Under the pieces are notes generated by a model. The model searched no databases and had not been told where the DNA came from. It saw only the letters and a list, made by a program, of their open reading frames with translations. Source: a virus. Taken from it: a DNA stretch of 20,699 bases. The position numbers were made by a program, and so were the translations under genes. Shown here one piece after another: positions 1 through 8,000 of this stretch. The DNA lies in IMG/VR virus record IMGVR_UViG_3300006332_000122, positions 1 through 20,699 of that record. The stretch is one strand, 5' to 3'. Every line of letters begins with the position of its first letter. The stretch's first letter is position 1.

Positions 1-149
1 ACTTTGCGGATTCTGGTTACTTCTTCACTTCAAGTGGATCTGTAATCCAATATGCATCTAAAACTGCTAATACTTTTGACGGATGCACTCTAATAAGGGG
101 TAATAACTCCATATCAAACGGGGATGAGTTGATTCCGTTCGCAATTTAA
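1..149 (+). CDS. C-terminal end of an upstream virion structural protein (5' partial)
   Basis: The reading frame that begins at base 3 is open from the window edge to the TAA at 147-149 and gives 48 residues ending in L-I-P-F-A-I. The other two forward frames stop within the first 60 bases. The fragment reads G-Y-F-F-T-S-S-G-S-V-I-Q-Y, then K-T-A-N-T-F-D-G-C-T. This resembles the small beta module of phage structural proteins with the pattern G-Y-x-x-x-x-x-x-x-I-x-Y-x-x-K-T-x-x-x-F-x-G-C-T (known from memory, not searched). It lies directly before gp8, where T4 has the baseplate wedge genes 6 and 7, so a baseplate wedge or fibre-like protein is likely. Which one cannot be said from 48 residues. 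Confidence 0.7.
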   Translation, partial: FADSGYFFTSSGSVIQYASKTANTFDGCTLIRGNNSISNGDELIPFAI

Positions 150-173
150 TAAATATTGCTATAAATATAAATA
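148..173 (+). promoter_or_regulatory. Cluster of T4-type late promoter boxes upstream of gp8
   Basis: Three matches to the T4-like late promoter box NATAAATA lie in 26 bases: AATAAATA at 148-155, TATAAATA at 160-167 and TATAAATA at 166-173. The last two overlap by two bases and are exact matches to the T4 late consensus. In T4 this box is read by the sigma-like gp55 with gp33 and the gp45 clamp, and needs no -35 element. The cluster is 38-63 bases before the gp8 start, and its first box overlaps the upstream stop codon. It probably drives late transcription of gp8 and the genes behind it. Which box is used cannot be told. Confidence 0.75.
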
Positions 174-210
174 ACTCAAGGCACATACACTACGTCGGAA
201 CAGAAAAACA

Positions 211-2025
211 ATGGCTGCTATTATCTCTGATAAGTTTAGGATATTCAATGCTAAACAATTTTTAGAATCTCTCACTGAAGGTCCCAATGATACTAGTGCG
301 GAACGCTCTAGGATGTACTTCTTTGTGGGTCGTCCACAACCATGGAAAGGGTACTTAGAGGTTCACACGCAAAATTCCACGGCGTTTGTAGTTGGTAACG
401 AAGTGTACATTGGAACGTATGGTTCCACCGCTTTCCGTGCCACAGTTGCTGCAGTTTATGATAGTGCCCTTCTTTTGACCGACGTTTTTGGTAGCAACGG
501 TGTTAACTCTGCTCCTCCTCTTGGTTCTGCTTTAAAAGGTAGAAGCGGCGGTGCTGGAGGATCTGACACAGGTGCCACAGCAGTTTCTGGTGTATATCGC
601 TACGCTACTGAAGATGTTCCACCTCTTCCTCTTGATAACCAAACAGAGAAGTATGGTCTTTACGACGAAATGATTGCTGCAAAGCGTATCACAGATTCAT
701 TTGCAAGAACAGTTATCCGTCGTTACAACTGGGATTTGGTAGCTAACCCTAAGTTCGATATGTGGAAACCTGACTACTCTGCTACACCAGGTGGCGGTGG
801 TCAAATTGGTAAGCAAACTGCAACAGGTGCTTCAAGCATTGCAGATGCTAAGTTCTATGTAATGAACTCATCTTACGAAGTATTTAAGTGTCTTTATAAC
901 GGAGAGAATCCTTCTAACACTACTGGTCAGAACGCAACTGAAGAACCATCTACAGCAGGTGGTAACTATGCTTCTGCTACAGGTCTTTATACAGAAAGCA
1001 CTGGTGCTGGATACATTTGGAAGTATATGTATACCATCCCAACTGATGATGTTCTGAAGTTCCTATCTTCTGACTTCATGCCAATCGTTCTTTCTAACAA
1101 CACTTCTAGACAAGCAGTTGTAGCTCTTGCTGTTGCTGGTGCTGCTGATGTTGCTTTAATAGAGAACGCTGGTTCTGGTCTTCCTGCATCACAGACTCTA
1201 TACACATCTATTAAGGGTGATGGATCTAATGGAATTGTTAAGTTTGTAACAAACGGTTCTGGTGCAATTACATCTGCTGAGATTCAAGCTCGTGGATCAG
1301 GTTACACTTATGCTAATGTTTTATTTGCTAATGGTAACCTCTTCTCTGATGCTGGTTTAAGCAGTGCAGTTGCAACTGGTGGATCTGCTGTTGGTGCTAT
1401 CGAAATTGTTCTTCCTTCTGCTGGTGGACATGGTTCCGATCACGAGACAGAATTAAATGGTAAGCGTGTTATGACAAACATTCGCTTAACCTATTCTGAA
1501 GGTCAAGGTGACTTCCCTGTAGACAACGATTTCCGTAGAATTGGTATTGTTTCTGATCCTTATAACTACGGCACAACAACTTTCGCAACTGCTGACACAT
1601 TATCTGGATTGAAAGCAGTTAAGATTACTGGTGCTTCTGCAGACTTCTCTGTTGATGAGAAGATTACTCAGACTGTAACTGGTGGTACTGCAGAAGGTAC
1701 AGTTGTTTCTTGGACACTTGATAGTGGTTCTACAACTGCTGGAGTTCTTAAGTATATCCAAACCTCTGATGCACACACCGATCAAGGTGTTGTAAGAGCA
1801 TTTGAGTCTAATGGTTCTAATGCTATTAGTGGAGAGACTTCTACTGCTTCTGGTAACGTTGATACTTCTTATGCTTCTGCACTATTAGGTGTCACTTTCG
1901 CAAGTGGTCTAGCTAACCCAGAAATCGAAAATAACTCTGGAAACGTGATTTATGTTGAGAACAGAAGACTAATTACTCGTGCTCCAGACCAAATTGAAGA
2001 TATCAAACTAGTTATTGAGTTCTAA
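211..2025 (+). CDS. 8: Baseplate wedge subunit, gp8-like
   Basis: This 604-residue protein matches T4 gp8 at several fixed points. These are the N-terminal S-D-K-F-R and the segment M-Y-F-F-V-G-R-P-Q-P-W (residues 35-45; T4 has I-F-I-T-F-G-R-S-E-P-W), G-A-G-Y-I-W-K-Y-M-Y-T-I-P near 264-277 (T4: G-Y-V-W-E-Y-L-F-E-I-P), and the C-terminus from residue 580, I-Y-V-E-N-R-R then D-Q-I-E-D-I-K-L (T4: I-Y-M-E-N-R-P then D-Q-T-E-E-I-N-I). In T4, gp8 is a dimer in each of the six baseplate wedges and binds gp7, gp10 and gp6. At 604 aa it is far longer than T4 gp8 (334 aa). The extra length is low-complexity beta sequence, including a G-S-G-Y module near residues 345-395 and a Gly/Thr/Ser-rich stretch near 485-552. 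A GGAA at 197-200 can serve as a weak ribosome binding site. Confidence 0.9.
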   Translation: MAAIISDKFRIFNAKQFLESLTEGPNDTSAERSRMYFFVGRPQPWKGYLEVHTQNSTAFVVGNEVYIGTYGSTAFRATVAAVYDSALLLTDVFGSNGVNSAPPLGSALKGRSGGAGGSDTGATAVSGVYRYATEDVPPLPLDNQTEKYGLYDEMIAAKRITDSFARTVIRRYNWDLVANPKFDMWKPDYSATPGGGGQIGKQTATGASSIADAKFYVMNSSYEVFKCLYNGENPSNTTGQNATEEPSTAGGNYASATGLYTESTGAGYIWKYMYTIPTDDVLKFLSSDFMPIVLSNNTSRQAVVALAVAGAADVALIENAGSGLPASQTLYTSIKGDGSNGIVKFVTNGSGAITSAEIQARGSGYTYANVLFANGNLFSDAGLSSAVATGGSAVGAIEIVLPSAGGHGSDHETELNGKRVMTNIRLTYSEGQGDFPVDNDFRRIGIVSDPYNYGTTTFATADTLSGLKAVKITGASADFSVDEKITQTVTGGTAEGTVVSWTLDSGSTTAGVLKYIQTSDAHTDQGVVRAFESNGSNAISGETSTASGNVDTSYASALLGVTFASGLANPEIENNSGNVIYVENRRLITRAPDQIEDIKLVIEF

Positions 2026-2041
2026 CATCCTCGGATCTCTG

Positions 2042-2048
2042 CTAAATA
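2042..2048 (+). promoter_or_regulatory. Possible weak late promoter box, CTAAATA
   Basis: The 59-base gap between gp8 and the 2710-aa gene contains GCTAAATA (2041-2048), a degenerate form of the late box TATAAATA. The same eight bases recur at 16327-16334, in the only other sizeable gap before a giant gene. The recurrence in two short intergenic gaps is the main support. The match to the consensus is imperfect. Confidence 0.4.
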
Positions 2049-2058
2049 CTTTAACGAG

Positions 2059-2070
2059 AATACTAGTATT
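2059..2070. repeat. 12-bp perfect palindrome
   Basis: AATACTAGTATT reads the same on both strands and lies 15 bases before the start of the 2710-aa gene, just before its GGGA (2077-2080) ribosome binding site. It has no loop and is AT-rich, so it is a poor terminator. It could be a protein-binding site or chance. Confidence 0.35.
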
Positions 2071-2084
2071 ATTGGCGGGAAACG

Positions 2085-5000
2085 ATGCCTCAGAAGACTA
2101 ACTTAAATGTAAGCCCTTACTACGAGGACTTTGATGCGAACAAGAATTTCTATAAAATTCTTTTCCGTCCTGGTTACTCCATTCAAGGCAGAGAATTAAC
2201 ACAGGTTCAATCTATTCTACAGAATCAGGTTGAATCTTTTGGTAAGTATGCCTTTAAACAAGGTGAACTTGTCATACCTGGTGAGGTAGGTCTCAATACA
2301 AAATTAGATTACGTAAAATTATCGTCTGTTTCTGAGGTTGCTATCTCGGAAGGAGACGATATTGTTTATAAGAAATATGATATTTCACAACTAATCGGTC
2401 AACAACTGGTTGGTTTAACTTCTGGTGTCAAAGCTACTATTCTCGCAACAACTTTAGCAACAGATTCTACTGCTGATACATTGTATGTTAATTACATCAA
2501 TAGTGGTAGTTCAAATACAGAACCAACCTTCCGTCAAGGTGAAACTCTAGAAGTTGTTGATGGTGTTAATACACCACTTCTAGTTGTTGGTACAGATGGT
2601 AGTGTTCTTCCTACAAGTATTAAAGTAACAAATCCTGATACAGGTGAGGTAACTTCATTAGAAAGTTCTGCTATGGGATTTGGTTCTGCTATTAAAGTAG
2701 AAGAAGGTATTTACTTTGTCAATGGTTATTTTGTTCGTTGTAATCAAGAGCTATTAGTTATTGACGAGTATTATGATAAACCATCTGCAAAGATTGGTTT
2801 TACAATTAAAGAAGAAATTGTCACTCCAGAGGAGGATCCATCATTATATGATAATGCAATAGGATCATCTAACTATACTGCACCTGGTGGACATAGATTA
2901 AAAATCTCTTTATCTTTAAAAGAGTTTCCTTTAAATGCAATAACTGATAAAAACTTTATTCAACTTCTTACTGTTTCTAGAGGACAAGTACAAAGTAAGA
3001 TTTCTACTACAGACTTTAGTGTTTTAGAACAAACTCTAGCACGTAGAACATTTGATGAATCTGGTAATTACGTTGTTGATAACTTTTCAATTGATATTAG
3101 AGAATGGGCACAAAAAGATAACAACAAAGGTTTATATGCTGTAGATGAATTTGGTTTTTATAATGGACAAAGTGCTTCTGACGCAGCTAAGAAAATGGTT
3201 GCAAGTATTGGTCCTGGTAAAGCATATATTAAGGGTTATGAGATTGTTAATAAAGAAACCAAGTATCTAGAAATTAACAAAGCTAGAGAAAGTCTTTCTT
3301 CTGATAATGTAACTCTCAAATCAAGAGGTCTTCCTTCCTACAGCATTACCAATGTATATGGTAGTATACCTTTAAACAAAGAAGGAGCAGAACTTACTGC
3401 ATATCCTGATGTATTTTTATATTCATCATTTAATGATGGATCTATTGGTCTAAACAATACAGAACTATCAACTGATCATAGACAGACAATTAGTAGAAGA
3501 GGAAAATTCTTCTCTGCGAATGATGCTATTAAAACTATTACTATACAAGTTACACATCCAACTGCTCAAATTGGAACTGTAACAGATGCATCATTCCAAA
3601 CTACATACGGTGAATTATACTATATTAAAAAATATACTGATGCTGTTCCTAATGCAGGAGAGTCTTATGCAGCAGAGAGTGTAATTTCTTTTAAAACTCT
3701 TTCATATGCTACTACAAATAAACCACTTATCAATCCATCTGAATCTGTTCAATTCTTGGAGCTAACTGTATATGGTAATAAGGATGAACTTGATACATTA
3801 TTAATTGATTATGATGTTAAAAATGGTGGTTATAAAAGAGAAATTTACTTAACAGAATCTGATGCTGCTTCAGGTGCAACTCCATTTGGACATATTAAAG
3901 ATTATCAAAATGTAATTACTCCTATTATTGGTAAGGTAAAACCTAATAACTTTTTCTTAAAGCAAAGAGGTTCTGGTTTTAATTCAGACTCAGATATAGT
4001 TCTTTCTAGAGGTCGCCTAGCTGCAGGAACCGATGCATATAATGCGACATTTGGATTGTCCTATTTTGATCCTCAATTCTTCACTAAACTTATCTTAGAA
4101 AAGACTCCTAGTAAAGATATTGATGATAAAGCATTTGATGAGGGTAAATATGTCTTTGGTGTAGAAAGTGGAGCATATGGTGTTGTAGAAGGAACTGCAT
4201 CTGGTGTATACAGTACAGGAAATATTTTATTTATTACAACATTATCTGGTAAATTCTTATCTGGAGAAACAATAAGAGATGAAGGTGGTACTACTGTAAG
4301 AATAGCTAAAGACAATACCATCTCTCATTTTGTTATACCATATAGAGGACAGGGATATTCAACTACTGCTCCTGTTACACTTTTAATTAATGGATTGGAA
4401 TATGATAACTCTAAAATTGAATTAGAAATTCCAGAAGCAGGTTACATTTATAAAGCATCGATTATTAATAGATCTTCTGTTAATGTAGAATATGCACAAC
4501 CACCTGCTGTAACAGCTAAAAATCCAGATGGAGCTGGAGCTCCTAGTGCTGCTGCATCTATTGTTCCTGTTTTGTTTAGAAACACAGTTACTACTTACAC
4601 TCCACAGAATGTCAAGTCTCTTGCTTGTTCTTATGGATCTGCTAATGCTAATGCTTTTTCTGCAGATGTTGTTGTAGATAGTCAAAAGTATTCAGAAATT
4701 AAAGCAGTAACAAATTATACATTTATTGGTAGCCAAGGTTCTACATTTATTGAGTCAACAAGTTTCAGTGCTGATGCATCAAATGCTGTACAGCAAGGTG
4801 ATCTTATACAATTATCAGATGATAATAACAATATTGTTAGAGCATTTGTACAATATGCTACACAGCAAGAAGGATCATACAAATCTAGAATTTACTTAGA
4901 TACAGCTCTACCAGGCACAGTTACTAATGCTAGTATTGTAAGATTACGTCCTAAGGTGGACAATTCTACAAGTGGCACATTACTATTCTCTACTGGTAGT

Positions 5001-8000
5001 AAGCAAGTATCACAAATTTCTGCTGGTGGAGATGATACAAAGATTAAGTATTTCTTCCGTAAAGATTTTGTAACTACTGCATCTGCTGGTGGTGGTATTA
5101 TTACGTTTGCTGCACAGTTACCATTTGGTACACAAAGGTTTGCTACGTATAGCGAAGAAAATGTTATGGTCACTGTTATCGATCCAGGTGATGCACCTGA
5201 TATTCTTGAAGGTGATATTGTCTACTTAACAGCAGACAATGTAGAGATTAGTTCTTCTACTGACACTGCTAGTGGATTAACATCTGGTAGTATTAGTTTG
5301 CAGCTACCATCAACATATTTTGGTACTATTCCTAATAATGGAACATATCCAAAACTTAAATTGACTGCAACTCTAGAAGTTGAAAATGCAAAACCAAGAC
5401 TTAAAACTGTAGTAAAAAATAAGAGAATTACAGTTACATCTGCTGGTGACCGTGTTGTACCTCTTAGAGGAACAGATTATGATAGTGATGCAGTAGAAAT
5501 ACTATCATACTCTGATGCATATAAACTTAGATATGTTTATGAAGGAACTTCTTCTCAAGCACCTGAAATTGATACTGCTGGTAATCTAATTTCTGGTACT
5601 GATGTAACATCGAGATATACATTTGATGATGGTCAAAGAGATACTATATACGATGTTTCTCGTATAGTTCTAAAACCAGGATTTGAAGAAACAACTGGTC
5701 AACTTGTAATTGCTTTTGATTATTTTGAGCATTCACAGGGTGATTTCTGTACAATTGATAGCTACTTACACGAAGCAGGTGTTCCTGAAAATGAAATTCC
5801 TACATTCAATTCTTCTGTTCTTGGTATTACAGAACTCAAGGATGTAATTGACTTTAGACCAAAGGTAGATAGCACTGCTATTATACCAGGTTTCCTTGAT
5901 ACATCTGTATTAGAAAGAACTCAAGGATCGTTTGCTGGTTCTGGTGCTATTATTGCAAGTAGTCCTGCTCCTGATTTAAACTTAGAGTATACTTTCTCAT
6001 TTAGTCAAAAGCAATATCTTGATCGTATAGATGGTATCTTCTTGGATCAAAAAGGAAACTTTGTTGTTAAAGAAGGTAATTCATCTCTCAACCCAACAAA
6101 ACCAGATCCAATTGAAGATGCAGTTCCATTATTCTATGCATTTATTCCTGCATTTACAAAGACAAGTAAAGATGTACGTATAACACCAGTTGATAATCGT
6201 CGTTATACGATGAAGGATATTGGTAAGTTAGAAAAACGTATTGAACGTCTTGAATACTATACAACTCTTAGCATCCTAGAACAGCAAGCTCTTAACATGC
6301 AGGTTAAGGATGAAATTGGATTAGATAGATTCAAATCAGGATTCTTTGTTGATAATTTTGAAGCACATAGAGTTGGTAGTCTTAAGTCTCTTGATTATCG
6401 TTGTGGTATTGATTCTCAACAATCTGTATTACGTCCACAGTCTAAAGAAGATTCTGTTAATCTTGTAGAGGTTAATAATAGAGAAGATCAAAGAGCAGTT
6501 TCTGGTTATAAGAAAACTAATAATATGGTAACGTTACCATATTCTCCACTATCTTTATTGGGAAATAGTTTTGCTTCTTCAAAATTAAATCCAAACCCAT
6601 TTGTTGTTTTACAATATGTTGGTGATAGTGATCTTTCTCCTGCTATTGATCAATGGTATGATCAAAATGAAGAACCTGTAGTTGTTGACACAAACACAGA
6701 TCTTTTCAATATTTTCTTAGCTAAGGAAAATGTAAAAGAAAGTTTCTCAAGTCTTTATAATTCTTTTGTAATTAACTGGGTTGGAACATCCTCTTCCTTT
6801 ACTTCAATCAATTCTTTAGGTGGAGTCAATTCTCAAATTGCATCAACTTCTGTAACGTCAGCATCTGTTGGTAGTTCTTCTAATATCAGTCCTCAAAATA
6901 ATGAGGTTGGTAAAGGTGTACAGACTAAAACTGTTGGAGATAATATTGTTTCTACATCATTAGCTTTCTATGCTAGAAGTCTTCCTGTCAAATTTAAAAT
7001 TGGTAGAATGAAACCCAATACTAAGATCTATGTTTTCTTGGAAGGCAGAGATGTTTCTAGATGGGTTAATCCAGACTTGAGATTTACTGGTATTGCTGGT
7101 AATTCACTGTCTGCATTTAATGGTGAAATTAATACGGATGAATATGGTAATGCATCTGGTTTAATTATTATTCCTGCTGGTAAACCACCAACAGAAAATA
7201 CTACATGGAATGGAGATATTGATACCGTATCATATGATCCAGATGGACAAGAATTAAACTTTACTACTGGTGAATTAACATTCAGATTTACTTCTAGTGC
7301 AACTAATGAATCAAAATTGGGTGTAGATTCTTATACAGAAGTTAAGTATTATGCTACTGGTATTTTACCAGAGAATCCTTCTAGTATTGTATCTACAAAA
7401 CCATCAATATTCAAATCTAACGAGGGTGTACAGTTTATTTCAAGTAATACTGATAATCCTATTAGACCAAATCCACTAGCTCAAACATTTAAGGTAGAAA
7501 ATCTAGAGGGTGGATGTTTTGTAACTGGTGTTGATTTATACTTTAATAAAAAGAGTACAAATGTACCAGTAAAGACATACATTACCAATGTAGATGCAGA
7601 AAAACCTGCTAAGAACATTGTTCCTGGTTCTGAAAAGACTTTAGCTCCAAATAGTTTCCTTAAGTGTGCTGCTAGTGGAAACATGGCAGTATATAAAGGA
7701 GAAAGTGTAACTGGTGCATCTTCTGCTGCATCTGGTCCTATACTTAAAATATTTGATAAGAATAATGTAGAACTAGTAGCTACTGCTTCTGGTAAGTATA
7801 GTCTTACTAATGAGCAAGTTTATACTGTAGTTCTAAGTAACCATAATGGTAAATCATTCTTAGCAAACGAAGATTTAATTGTTCCATCTGTAACTCTTGC
7901 TAATGCAACAGATGGTACAGATTTTGTTCTTTCTATTGTAAAAGATAGTGGTAAGTTATCTGATATCAGAATCACTAATCCTGGTCAAAATTATGACAGT

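Noticed and set aside
2026-2084. Rho-independent terminator after gp8
   Set aside because: The palindrome has no loop, is AT-rich and is not followed by a T run.
4073-5173. Several minus-strand open frames of 80-95 codons inside the 2710-aa gene
   Set aside because: They lie wholly within a well-supported plus-strand gene, have no ribosome binding site or recognisable domain, and read as complements of its repetitive codons.
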